Of a DNA stretch of 64,000 bases, positions 32,866-43,929 are shown one piece after another. The position numbers were made by a program, and so were the translations under genes. How positions within the stretch are numbered: position 1 is the first letter of the stretch; the number at the start of each line of letters is the position of its first letter. Below the pieces are notes generated by a model, which was given only the letters and a program-made list of their open reading frames with translations, had not been told where the DNA came from and ran no database searches. Source of the DNA: Mustela lutreola (lineage: Eukaryota; Chordata; Mammalia; Carnivora; Mustelidae). The stretch spans positions 122,301,501 to 122,365,500 of the forward strand of contig NC_081295.1 in assembly GCF_030435805.1 (NCBI RefSeq). Direction: 5' to 3'.

Positions 32866-35800
32866 GGTTCCACCATCTGTAAGGTGCAGGTGGAAGCTGA
32901 CGGGCAGGAAGACAGGCTTGCTGAGGTAGGTGGAGATGACAGAGAGCCTCGGGTTATGACATGTGGGGGCCTACATGTCCCCAAATTGTGACAGGCATAC
33001 ACAAGGATCTCTGGTTATGGTGGTTTTCTGCCCAGTGATAATGAGATTGGCTTTGGCCTGGCTGAGTTCCAGAGCCCCCTCCACTTGCCTCCATATTCAT
33101 CCTGGAGCTCTGGACACCAGGGCTGTGGAACAGGTGCAGCAAGAACCCCAAAGAATGGTGTCCCCACTTCCCGCTATGCCCAACACAATGATTGCTGTCT
33201 CTGTGGTCCTGCCTATTTGTCACTTCCCCTGGAGTGCAGCTGGTGGAGAATGGTGCCCTGGGGCAATTTCCATACACAGAAGGATTGATTGTTTTGACTA
33301 CCATCTGCACTGAACAGGAATCCTGCACTCTGCCCTTCACACCAGTGTGACAAAACCAGCCCTTAGGACACTTATCCAGACCCAAAGCCTCCCTGCACAT
33401 GCCCAGCCACTGTGGAGGTTTTCTGAATGGTGAAGTGGACTCAAAAGTTCCTGCTAGGAGGAGAACTTGCTAGAGACAAACATTTGCTGAAGCCATAGGA
33501 TGCTAGGAATCTATCTTCATGCTCCTCCTGACCTCAGTCCTGTGAATTTCCTGGATTTATAAAATACATAAAGAAAAACAGACAAAAAGACCGATAAAAG
33601 TAAAAGACAAGAAAGAAAAAAAAAAGGGAAAATACAGCCAAAATGAAGGCAAAGAATAAGATTTATATAGTACAAAAAAAAAAATACACAGAAGCAGTGA
33701 CAGAAGAATAAATGGGAAGGTGTTTATAAAGCTTTGATGTAGGTGAGGAAGGTTATTTCAGTATTTCCTGGGTGTATCTTGTGATGTTTGTTAAAGGATT
33801 CAACCTTCCAGAGATATAGGGAAATTAAAACTGGTGTATATATATATGGGTGGTATTGAACAGGGAAAAAGGATTACCTTGATGCTTATATCTATATCTA
33901 TCATGTATCTCTCTCTCTCTTTACCTATAAAGAAAAAGAAAAAGAAACATGGGTGTATGTTTGAAAAAAGTTCAAGTTATTATGTAGTATGCTGTATTAA
34001 ACATCTAGTTGTAATGGTAAGTAGATTAAAAAAATAAAAGAAGAAGAATCGTGAGAACAAATTTAACTCATATAGCAATTCAGCAACGTGGCAGGAGAAT
34101 GAATTAAAAAAAAAAGTTGTATCTATGAAATGTACAGGTTTGTGACAATACCAGAGGCTTAATATATTGTTTTCTTTTTCCCCTGATGTTGTGGTTTTAT
34201 AGTTTAATGGAGACCCTGTGGTTATTGTTCTCTTATTCTTTGGGCTTGTCTTCTGGGGAAGGGACCTGCCTCCTTGTTTTTCAGTCAGTCTTGCATGGGC
34301 TGGGCTGTGGAAAACAGTTTTTCAGGCTTTGGTTCTCTGGAGGTTTTTGTTCTTCCGGGTTTTTTTTTTTGTAGCTTTTCAGAGGGTTAGTGCAAATAAA
34401 CAGTCTGCACCTAGTCCTTGGCTTCAGAGAGAAGCCTTAGTCTGCTCCCCAATGTGTGGTCCAAAACACACAGGCTCCCCTTCTGCAAACTCCGCTGAAC
34501 AGCACAACCTCCCACAGGTGGTGCTCACCTCCAGCCATCATCTCTGTGGTTGCCTGAGGCCCCCGATTGTCTCTGCATCCTTGTGCCACTAGAGCCACAA
34601 CCGATATTGGTCTGGGCAAGCCCAATCCTGGTAGCTCCTGTGGCTGAGACTGCTGTCCGGGGTCCATGCCCACAGTGAGTGCACTTACACCTAGCAGCAG
34701 TGCAGGTCGCAGAAGGGTGTGGGTCCAGGGACCTATGGCAGGAGCCTGAGCCAAACTCTGTCAGGCGTGATGAGGGTGTGCCCAGTCTGTGCAGTGGTGC
34801 AAGCAGAGGAAAGCAGCAGGCTCAGGGACCACCAACTGGGGCCCCTGCCGGGCTCTCTCCGACATGAGTGGGTACTGGCTGTGACTTTATGTCCATTCCT
34901 GTGGCTGCCCAATTCCACCAATTGCTCCTTAAGACCCTTTGTTCTTTTTGAGTGCTTTTAACCAGACTCCAGGTAAAAGCTGGTCCCCAAGCACAGGGCA
35001 CTTTCATATTGGGGTATTACTTTCTAATACATTGCTTCTGGTGGCTCCCTCCCCTTCTGTTTATCCTCCGATATCACTCCCAGCATTACCAATCCACTGA
35101 CCTCTCCACTGATGCTCTTCTGCCCCCGTAGAGATCCAGAAGTGTATAATCTTACATCTCAGGCTGATTTCATGGGTGTTCACAGTGTTCTGGTAGATAT
35201 TTAGCTCAATTCAGGGGACCTATTGAAACATGGTCTCCTACTTCTCTGCCATCTTGACCCCCTGGAACTTCATGGAATTAACATCTTTCCATCTCCTGAC
35301 CAGCTTGCCAGTGTGCCTGTCCTTCCACCTGCCATGACCACAAGAGGCTCTTCTACGTGATCTCACCAACCACACTTTCCCCTGGCACTTTCCACCTGAC
35401 AGGACCCTGAGGAGATGGCCTATCCCAGCCTGAGTGGGGCAATGGTACCTCCAATTTGAACCATAACATGATTACCCCTTGGCATCAGTGGGGGGCAGTG
35501 TCTGGGTCTGAGCCTGGGCTATGATGATTCATGACTTTATTCCCTGATCAGCGACTCATCCTGAAACACTTTGCCAGCAATCCTGACCTCTAGACTTTCT
35601 TGACCAGTCTCCCACCATAGGTCCAAGCTCCTACAACTATTGATCACTGTCTGACTCCTCCCTCTCATTCAGTGGATTAGCTGTCTCCTCCGTCAATTCC
35701 TCCTCCACTTCTTCATCTCCTATGCTGGGTTCCTCCTCTTACCCCGGTTCTACAACTGGGACCTACCCCCACCATCATGTGCCCCTCAGCCCCCTCAGTT

Positions 35801-36868
35801 TGCTCATGGACCCACCTGACACGAGAAAGTCCCAACAGTAGCTGCCCAAACAGTTTTTGCCAATAATGTAACCTACATCATCCTCTTTCACTCAGGATGC
35901 TCCCTAGATACCTGCAAACTACCCACTGACCAATGGCTGCCTCTATACCCATTTGGCCCCTGAGTATGGTTCTGACCACCCAGCCACCCACCCTGAAGCT
36001 TCTACCTCAGCTAGGGAAGTCTTCCAAGCCTGATCAATGCAGCTTTCTAGTGAGCAACCCCTGAGCAGACCATGGCACTATGGGACACTACCCATACAGC
36101 TCCATGGGTATAAGGAACAATCTTACCACCGGCCAATGAGTGACTTCAGCCTGGGTACTGTTTCCATATAGAATGCTCTCTGATGACTGCTGCTCTGACT
36201 CAAACTCTTCCTGGCATGCACAACTTGGACCCTGCAGCTGGATCAGTTCAGCAGGGAGAGCCCAGCAATTAGCCTTGTGCAGGATCTTCCATGTTTTCCT
36301 AAGGGCCTGGGCTTTTATGAGGTGAGGGACTAGTGAATGGCCTCAAGGACTCCCATGCTCTCAACCACCAGAACTTGTCCCACTATTCCTGCCATGGCTC
36401 AGGACCCAACATGATCCTCCCAGGAGAGTCCTCCCTAGGTTTCTCTAAGGAGATTGTGGCAGAGTTGGCTAGAGTGCCTGACCTGAGGTGTCCACAGCCT
36501 GGCTGTGGCTTATTTGGGGTTAGAGGAGGAGCTGGGCATGGAACAACTGGGACTGGATGGGCTCCACATGCTGAGCTAACCTTGTGCCCTGCTCTGTGAT
36601 CCTGCTGTGTAGGATTTATTCTGCAGTGAGTAGCTGCAGTGAGGGGTTTCTCAGTATCATTCTTCTTGGACATGTCCCATCACTGTCCCTTTTCTCCCTT
36701 TCCCCTGGACAGTAGAGACTCCACTCTGCCTCCAGATCCTCTTTCTAACATGAACAAGGGATCCCAAGAATGAGAAAATGCAAGGGGTTTGTCCAGGTGG
36801 CACCTATTCCACACAAGGGGTGGGCCCGGGGAGCTCAATGGAGGGCCTAATGCACTTTTTACTTGTAA
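32866..36868 (+). pseudogene. CRTC2P (copy A): CRTC2 processed pseudogene, copy A
   Basis: CRTC2 is a CREB coactivator that moves to the nucleus when dephosphorylated and drives cAMP-response genes. This intronless copy follows CRTC2 mRNA: RLAYTR and EFQSPLH (33000-33100), RMVSPL and WRRTMPWGNF-like wording (33150-33280), SALHTSV (33320), then after an L1 fragment [10 protein letters not shown] (35285), AYPSLS (35420), STDQWLPLYP-like (35925), HALNHQN and SCHGSGPN (36360-36410), and the 3' UTR to about 36868. The 5' end begins near CRTC2 residue 25-30. Stops and frameshifts are spread throughout. No poly(A) tail is seen. It sits inside an old L1 with flanks identical in position to those of copy B. 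It is a host gene copy and dead. Confidence 0.92.
33559..35274 (-). mobile_element. L1 5' UTR-only fragment inside CRTC2 copy A
   Basis: Minus-strand reading starts at the L1 5' end (CCAGGGGGTCAAGATGGCAG at 35274) and follows the type A 5' UTR, as at 22265-24172, but stops at about 33559 inside the UTR. No ORF1, ORF2 or 3' end follows. CRTC2 sequence flanks it on both sides as GAATTTCCTGGATTT (33544-33558) and GAACTTCATGGAATT (35275-35289), a likely target-site duplication with a few changes. Open frames in it (34218-34592 and others) are UTR shadows. Confidence 0.85.
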
Positions 36869-36950
36869 TTCAAGATTTGAGTCAGTAACAAACAAACATA
36901 AAACCTCATAGTCAAATCACTTCACTAGTGAATTCTAACAAACATTTATA
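36869..36950 (+). repeat. Old L1 resumes after CRTC2 copy A
   Basis: AATTCAAGATTTGAGTCAGT and CACTAGTGAATTCTAACAAA continue L1 ORF2 right after the position at 32865. The matching arm B segment lies at about 50300-50434. Confidence 0.8.
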
Positions 36951-37014
36951 GCTATTTATTTTTATTTATTTTTAATAAGAACAATAGTTTTATTTTTATA
37001 TAAAATCAGTTAAT

Positions 37015-37362
37015 GGGACTGGAAGAGATTCTGCTGAGTGAAATAAGTCAACCAGAGAGAGTCAATTATCATACGGTTTCACTTATTTGTGGAGCATAAC
37101 AAATAGCAAGGAGGACATGGGGAGTTTGGGAGGAGAAGGGAGTTGGGGGAAATTGGAAGGGGAGGTCAAGCGTGAGAGACTATGGACTCTGAAAAATAAT
37201 CTGAGGGTTGTGAAGGGGCAGAGGGTGGGAGGTTGGGGTACCAGGTGGTGGGTATTATAGAGGGCACGGATTGCATGGAGCACTAGGTGTGGTGCAAAAA
37301 TAATGAATACTGTTATGCTGAAAATAAATAAAAAATAAATTTAAAAAAACAAAACAAACAAA
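37015..37362 (+). mobile_element. Type A L1 3' fragment nested in older L1
   Basis: It is bounded by AAAATCAGTTAAT on both sides (37002-37014 and 37363-37375), an exact target-site duplication. It contains the ORF2 end (GTGAAATAAGTCAACCAGAG), the 3' UTR and the A-tail. Confidence 0.95.
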
Positions 37363-38317
37363 AAAATCAGTTAATACACATGTAGTGTATTATTAGTTTC
37401 AGAGGTAGAGGTTAGTGACTCATCAGTTGCAAGTGACACCCAGTGCTCATTACATCAAGTGCCCACCTTAATGTCCAACACCCACTTACCCCATATCCCC
37501 ACACACCTTGCATCCAGCAACAGGGTTTGTTTCCTATAGTTAAGAGAGCCTTATGGTTTGTCTCCCTCTCTGATTTTGTCTTATTTTGTTTTTCCTTCCT
37601 TTCCCTACGTTCATCTGTTTTGATTCTTAAATTACACATATAATTGAAATCGTATGTTATTTGTTTTTCTCTGACTTATTTCACTTAGCATAAACCCACT
37701 AGTTCCATCCACATCACTGCAAATAGCAAGATTTCATTCTTTTAATGGCTGAGTAATATTCTATTCTTTTATCTACAACCACCTCTTCTTTATCCATTCA
37801 TCTGCTGATGGACATCTGGGATCTTTTCATAGTTTGGTTATTGTGGACACCACTTTTGTAAACATTGGCGTACGTGTTCCCTTTCAGATCACCATGTTTG
37901 TAACGTTTGGAGAAATACCTAGTAGTACAACTTCTGGGTAGGGTAGGGTTGCTATATTTTTAACTTTTTGTGGAACCTCCATGCTGTTTTCCAGCATGGC
38001 TGTACTAATTTGCATTGCCACCAACAGTTTAAGAGATTTCCCCCTTCTCTGCATTCTCACCGACATCTGTTGTTTCCTGAGTTATTAATGGGATCCATTC
38101 TTGCTGGTGTGAGGTGGTGTCTCATTGTGGTTTTGATGTGTATTTCCCCAATGCCAAAGGATGTGGAGCAATTTTTCACATGTCTGTTGGCCATTTGTAT
38201 GTCTTCTTTGCAGAAATGTCTGTCCATGTCTCTTGCCCATTTCTTGACTGGATTTTTAATTTTTGGGTGTTGAGTTTGATAGTTCTTTATGGACTTTGGA
38301 TACTAGCCTTATATCTG

Positions 38318-38603
38318 CTTTAGTTAGCACAGACATTTCACAATATTTGTTCTTCCAATCCATGAGCATGGAACATTTTTCCATTTCTTTGTGTTTTCCT
38401 CAATTTCTTTCAAGAGTACTTTATAGTTTTCTGAGTATATATTCCTTGCCTGTTTGGTTAGGTTTATTCTTAGGTATCATATGGTTTTGGGTGAAATTAT
38501 AAATGGGATTGATTCCTTAATTTCTCTTTCTTCTGTCTTGTTGCAGGTGTAAAGAAATGCAACTGATTTCTGAGCATTGATTTAGATACTATCCTTATAT
38601 CTG
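38318..38603 (-). repeat. Extra ORF2 piece duplicated inside the older L1
   Basis: About 270 bp of antisense ORF2 (from CTTTAGTTAGCACAGACATT to GAGCATTGATTTAGATACTA) sits out of order in the L1. The same ORF2 interval occurs in its proper place at about 39280-39780. TAGCCTTATATCTG before and TATCCTTATATCTG after look like a duplicated target. No A-tail is present. Confidence 0.7.
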
Positions 38604-39315
38604 GTAAGACATTTGCAAATATTTTCTCCCATTCTGTATGCTGTCTTTTAGTTTTCTCAACCTTTTCCTTTGCTGTGCAGAAACTTTTTGTCTTGATGAC
38701 ATCTCAATAGTTTATTTTTGCTTTTGTTTCCCTTGTCTTTGAAGACATGTCTAGCAGGTTGTTACTATGGCTGAGTATAAAGAAGATCCTACTTGTGTTC
38801 TCCTCTAGGATTTTTATGAAATCCTGTCTTACATTTAGCACTTTACCCGTTTTGAGTTTATTTTTGTGTATGGTGTAAGAAAATGGTCCAGTTTCATTCT
38901 CCCAATGTGGCTGTTCAATTTTCACTGCACCATTTAGTGAAGAGACTATCTTTTTTCCATTGGATATTCCTTCCTGCTTTGTCAAAGATTAGTCGGCCAG
39001 AGAGTTGAGGGTCCATTTCTGGGTTCTCTATTCTGTTCCATTGGTCTATGTGTCTGTTTTTGTGCCGATACCATGCGGTCTAGATGATGACAGCTTTGCA
39101 ATACAGCTTGAAGTATGAAGTTATGATGGATGCCACCAGCTTTGGTTTTCTTTTTAAACATTCATTTGGCTATTCGGGTTCTTTTCTGGTTCTGTACAAA
39201 TTTTAGCATTATTTGTTCCAGTGCTGTGAAAAATGTTGATGGTGTTTTTAATAAGGATTACATGGAATATGTAGATTGCTTTGGGTAGGATAGACATATC
39301 AACAATATTTGTTCT

Positions 39316-39526
39316 GTCATGCCTGGGTGGCTCAGTCAGTTAAGCATCTCCCTTTGACTCAGGTCATGATACCAGGGTCCTGAGATTGAGTCCCACATCA
39401 GGCTCCTTGCTCAATGGGGAGCCTTCTTCTTCCTCTGCCTGCCACTTTCACTGCTTGTGCTCTCTCTCTCTCTCAATTAAATAAATAAAATTGTAAAAAA
39501 GATTTTAAAAAAGACAAAGTAAAAAC
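39316..39526 (+). repeat. CanSINE nested in older L1
   Basis: GCCTGGGTGGCTCAGTCAGT head, CAGGTCATGATACCAGGGTC body, a CT-rich run and an A-rich tail are seen. CAATATTTGTTCT flanks it on both sides (39303-39315 and 39527-39539). Confidence 0.95.
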
Positions 39527-40984
39527 CAATATTTGTTCTTCCAATCCATGAACATGGAATATTTTTCCATTTCTTGGTGTCAGTCTCAATTTCTTTCATG
39601 AGAGCTCTATCAATTTCAGAGTACATATTATTTACCACTTTGGTTAGGCTACTTAGGTAAAATGATTTTTGGGTTTTGGTGCAATTGTTAATGGATTGAT
39701 TCCTTGATTTCTTTTTCTTATTTCTCATTGTTAATGTGTAGTAATGCAACTGACTTCTGTGCCATGATTTTATATCCTCCCATTTTGCTGATTTGCTGTA
39801 TGAGTTGTCATGATTTTGGAGTGGAGTTCTTTGGGTTTTCCACAGAGGGGATCATGTCATCTGTGAAGAACGAGGGTTTGACTTCTTTGCCAATTTGTAT
39901 GCCTTTTATTTATTTATCTTTTAACTTTAAAACTTAAAAAAAAAAAACCTATGGATTTATTTATTTATTTATTTTAATTATTTTGTGTTTTTCTTGTCAG
40001 ATTGCTGAGGCTACGATTTCCAGTACTATGTTGAATGGCAGTGGTGAGAAGGGACATCCCTGTTGTATTCCCAAGGGAAAAACTCTCAGTTTTTATCCAC
40101 TGAGAATGATATTTGTTGTTGATTTTTCATAGATCGCTTTTATGATATTGAGGTATGTTCCCTCTATCACACCACTGTGAGAGAATTTTAATCAGGCAAA
40201 GATGCTGTATATTGTCAAATACTATTTCTGCATCTATTGAGAAAATCATATCATTTCCTGCCCTTAGTTTTATTAATGTAGTGTATTACATTGATTAATT
40301 TGCAGGTGTTGGACTACTCTTGTAACCCAGGAATAAATCCCACTTGGTCATGGTGAATAGTCCTTTTAATGTACTGTTGGATCTTGTTGGCTAGTATCTT
40401 GGTGAGAATTTTTGCATCACATTCATCAGGGATATTTGTCTGTAATTGTCTTTTGTGGTGGGCTCTTTGTATGGTTTTGGGATCAAGGTAATGCTGGCTT
40501 TCTAGAATGATTTTGGAAAATTTCCTTCCATTTCTATTTTTTTAAAAAGCTTCAGAAGAATAAGTATTGATTCTTCTTTAAATGTTTGATAGAATTCTGG
40601 GTGCATCTGGACTGAACTCTTGTTTATTGCTAGATTTTTTATTACTGCTTCAATTTCCTTGCTGGTTATGGGTCTGTTAAGTTTTCTTTTTCTTCCAGTT
40701 TCAGTTTTGGTAGTTGATACATCTCTCTTGAGACTGCATCTCAGTAATAGCTTTTTAAATTTCAGCCTGATTATATTTTTGTTGTTTTATTTCCCCAGTA
40801 AGAGATTCTCTACTGTCTTCTATGCTATTACCTTTATAATTGTTGTGTTGATTCCAGTTCTGACAATTTACTTGTATTCATATTGATTCAATCCCTGGCA
40901 GTGATTACTGTCTCCTGATCTTTCTTTTGGGTGAATTTCTCTGTCTAGTCATTATGTCCAGGGGAAAATAGATGAAAGACAGAG

Positions 40985-41233
40985 AAAAGACAAAAATAGC
41001 AATAAGTCAAGCAGAGAGAGTGAATTATCATATGGTTTTGCTTATTTGTGGAGCATAAAGAATTACACGGAGGACATGGGGAGATTGAGAGGAGAAGCGA
41101 GTTGGGGGAAATTAGAGGGGGAAATGAGCCATGAGAGACTGTGGACTCTGAGGAACTAACTGAGGGTTTTGGAGGGGAGGGGAGGGGGTTGGGAGGTTGG
41201 GTGAGCCTGGTGGTGGGTATTGTGGAGGGCACA
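40985..41233 (+). mobile_element. Type A L1 3' fragment, cut short at its 3' end
   Basis: AATAAGTCAAGCAGAGAGAG, TGGAGCATAAAGAATTACAC and GTGGTGGGTATTGTGGAGGG are type A 3' UTR. It ends abruptly in GGGCACAATT and passes straight into a SINE without its usual terminus. Confidence 0.85.
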
Positions 41234-41347
41234 ATTCTCTCTTCTCAGCAGGGAGCCTGCTTCCTCCTCTCTCTCTGCCTGCCTCTCTGCCTGCTTGTGA
41301 TCTCTTTTCAAATAAATACATAAAACCTAAAAAAAAAAAAAAAAAAA
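41234..41347 (+). repeat. 5' truncated CanSINE fragment
   Basis: CTCAGCAGGGAGCCTGCTTC, the CT-rich segment and AAATAAATACATAAAACC plus A-run are present. The tRNA-like head is absent. Confidence 0.88.
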
Positions 41348-41349
41348 GA

Positions 41350-41870
41350 GCGAGCAGCAATGTATACAATAGCCAAACTATGGAAAGAACCTAGATGTCC
41401 ATCAACAGATGAATGGATCAAGAAGATGTGGTATATATACACAATGGAATACTATGCAGCCATCAAAAGAAATGAAATCTTGCCATTTGCGACGACGTGG
41501 ATGGAACTAGAAGGTATCATGCTTAGCGAAATAAGTCAATCGGAGAAAGACAACTATCATATGATCTCCCTGATATGAGGAAGCGGAGATGCAACATGGG
41601 GCGTTAAGGGGGTAGGAGAAGAATAAATGAAACAAGATGGGATTGGGAGGGAGACAAACCATAAGTGACTCTTAATCTCTCAAAAGAAACTGAGGGTTAC
41701 TGGGGGGAGGGGGTTGAGAGAACAGGGGTGGGGTTATGGACATTGGGGAGGGTATGTGCCATGGTGAGTGCTGTGAAGTGTGTAAACCTGGCGATTCACA
41801 GACCTGTACCCCTGGGGATAAAAATATATTATATGTTTATAAAAAATAAAAAAATTTTTAAAAAGAGTCC
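41350..41870 (+). mobile_element. Type B L1 3' fragment, sense
   Basis: ORF2 C-terminus (frame 41360-41578: [20 protein letters not shown], ...DNYHMISLI) is followed by the type B 3' UTR with CCTGTACCCCTGGGGATAAA and an A-tail. It directly follows the A-tail of the SINE fragment. Confidence 0.92.
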
Positions 41871-41945
41871 ACTTTAAAAAAAGAAGTGAAGAATTTAAAA
41901 AGAACTGATAAAACAAGAGAATGGATAAATAAATCCCCAAGACTA

Positions 41946-41972
41946 CATCATCATCATCATCATCATCATTAT
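41946..41972 (+). repeat. (ATC)n microsatellite
   Basis: About eight CAT/ATC units. Confidence 0.9.
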
Positions 41973-41994
41973 CTTCATTGTCATCAAATACTCG

Positions 41995-42830
41995 CAGATG
42001 CTATGAACTGTTTTAGCCCAGGCTGAAGTTTTGGAGTTCTCTATGATCCATAACCTTGGTCTTAACTGGAAGTTCCTGCTGGTCTTCTGGGGGAGAAGCT
42101 TCTTGTGCTGATTCTTAGTGAACTTCTGGGGGGACGAATTTCCCCTCCCTTTCCAGGGGGTTGGGCTCAGTGCTGGTGGCTCCAGATTGCAGTATGTGCT
42201 CCTTGAAGGCTTTCAGCACCAGGTGGGAGATGAATATGACGGTGCCCCAATCTATACCTGAAGTTGAAAGTTTGCACCCTCCCCCACTCTTCAGTGAGCC
42301 CTCACGGATGAGTAGTCAATCACTTTTGTCAAACTGGATTCCTTACAAACTTTGTGTTTACCCACCCTATGACTGAACATTTTTATCTCAGGCATGAAAT
42401 CCTGTTTTAAGTCTCAAACTTTACAGGCTCCTGTGGTGCATACCTGTGCTATTCCTCTCAGGGGAAGGAGGTGCATCTTGGCACACTTCTGCCTTTGCTG
42501 GGCCCCTGCCCAGAGAGCAATAGTAGGACCATGTAGCAGTTTGTAATTTATGACAAAACTGAGCAGAAAGCCAGTGCCTAGACTTGTTATTTTCAGTCAT
42601 TTTCTCTAGTGTGATGCCTGGGAACTCTGCTGCACTCAGGCACCCCTGTTCTTGTAACCCCAGGGATCCTGAGGCCAAACTGTCCTACCTGGGATTTCCC
42701 AGCGTCCTTGACCTGAGCGTCTTTAAGCCAGGGACAGTCCCAGTCACTGTAGCAGACCTCTAAATGTTCTGATTTTGTGTTCTGCTGCTTAAAATGCTTT
42801 GTGGTACCTCCTTCAGCATCAAACAAATTG
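41995..42830. other. Unassigned segment, perhaps L1 5' UTR
   Basis: GC-richer than its neighbours, with TCTTCTGGGGGAGAAGCTTC and TTTCCAGGGGGTTGGGCTC wording. It lies where the 5' end of the antisense older L1 would be expected. The minus-strand frame at 42593-43270 (225 aa) spans this segment and old L1, and has no family resemblance. Confidence 0.35.
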
Positions 42831-43915
42831 CCCAATCTCTTCCAAAATATTGAGGAAGAGGCAATGTTTCTAAACCATTCCACAAAATGAGTATTACCTT
42901 GATAGCAAACAAGATAATGATACTTTAAATCAATACGTTTGATGACTATAGATGTTAGCAAACCAAGTTGAAACACATTAAAAGGACCATACACTATGAC
43001 CAGATGGGATTTATCAATGGGATGCAAAGATAATTCAACATATAAAATCTGCAAGTATAATTCAATACACCAATAAGATGAGGGATAAAAATCACATGGT
43101 CCTCCCAATAGTTGCCTAAAGAAATTTGACAAAATACACCATTCTTTCATGATAAAAACTCTTGATGGATTGGGTATAGAGAGTGAGGGCAGGTGATGTA
43201 ATGAGCACTGGATATTATGTAAGACTGATGAATCACTGACCTCTACCTCTGAAACCAAGAAATAACACATTATATATTAATTGGATTTAAATAAAATTAA
43301 AAAGACTGTATCTCATCATAATAAAGACCATTATGAGAAATCTACAGCTAACATTGTACTCAATGAAGAAAAAGTGAAAACCTTTCCTCAAAGAACAGGA
43401 ACATAACAGAGAAGGCTACTCACCCTTATTCAGTATAGTAGTGGAAGTCCTAGCTAGAACAATTAGGCAGGAGAGAGAAATAAAAAACATCCACATCAAG
43501 AAGGAAGAAGTAAAATTGTCACTATTTGCACATGATGCCATTTTGAGTATAGAAGAACTTAAGAAGTCAATCGAATTCTATTATAATCAGAGATTTGATA
43601 AAGTGAAATGTTACAAAATAAACTTACACAAATACATGACATTCATTTACACTAATGATGGAGCATGAGAAAAAGAAATAGAGAAAACTATTCTACTCAT
43701 AACAGCATCAAAATACCATCCCTAGAAATATATGTAACCAAGGGGCTCAAAGATCTGTACAATTAAAACCACAACACTTTGAGAAAAGAAGATGAAGCCA
43801 CAAGCAATTTGGACAGACAGCTCATGTTTTGGGTTGAAAGAAATTGTATTGTTAAAATGATGATATTACCCAAAGCCATTTACAGAGTTAATGCAATCTC
43901 AGTCCAAAAAAAAAA
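42831..43915 (+). repeat. Old L1 ORF2 continuation, arm A
   Basis: CTCTTCCAAAATATTGAGGA, ACTATGACCAGATGGGATTT and GTAGTGGAAGTCCTAGCTAG continue the L1 cut at 36950. The reverse strand at about 49380-50290 matches in the same order. A short older L1 tail interrupts it at 43170-43310. The frame at 43441-43668 is a leftover of reverse transcriptase. Confidence 0.85.
43170..43310 (+). repeat. Older carnivore L1 3' tail, nested
   Basis: GATGTAATGAGCACTGGATA, GATGAATCACTGACCTCTAC and TGGATTTAAATAAAATTAAA match the same kind of tail as at 15.35-15.50 kb. Confidence 0.7.
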
Positions 43916-43929
43916 AAAAAAGGCATTCT

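Larger units (their letters stand above)
36951..42830 (-). mobile_element. Older carnivore L1, antisense, heavily nested
   Basis: A T-rich start (36951-36990) is followed by an antisense 3' UTR and ORF2 (37380-40860), including an ORF2 reverse-transcriptase region at 40000-40700. A gap in the ORF1 area follows. At 40860-40970 and 41995-42830 comes sequence that may be its 5' UTR. The element interrupts the old sense L1 of arm A, which resumes at about 42831. Nested inside are a type A L1 3' end, a CanSINE, a duplicated ORF2 piece and an L1/SINE/L1 composite. The identity of 41995-42830 is the least certain part. Confidence 0.65.

Noticed and set aside
32954-33400. 148-codon minus-strand frame as a gene
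   Set aside because: It is antisense to CRTC2 retrocopy A.
42593-43270. 225-codon minus-strand frame as a gene
   Set aside because: It spans an unassigned segment and old sense L1 ORF2. Its composition follows antisense L1 and no domain is seen.
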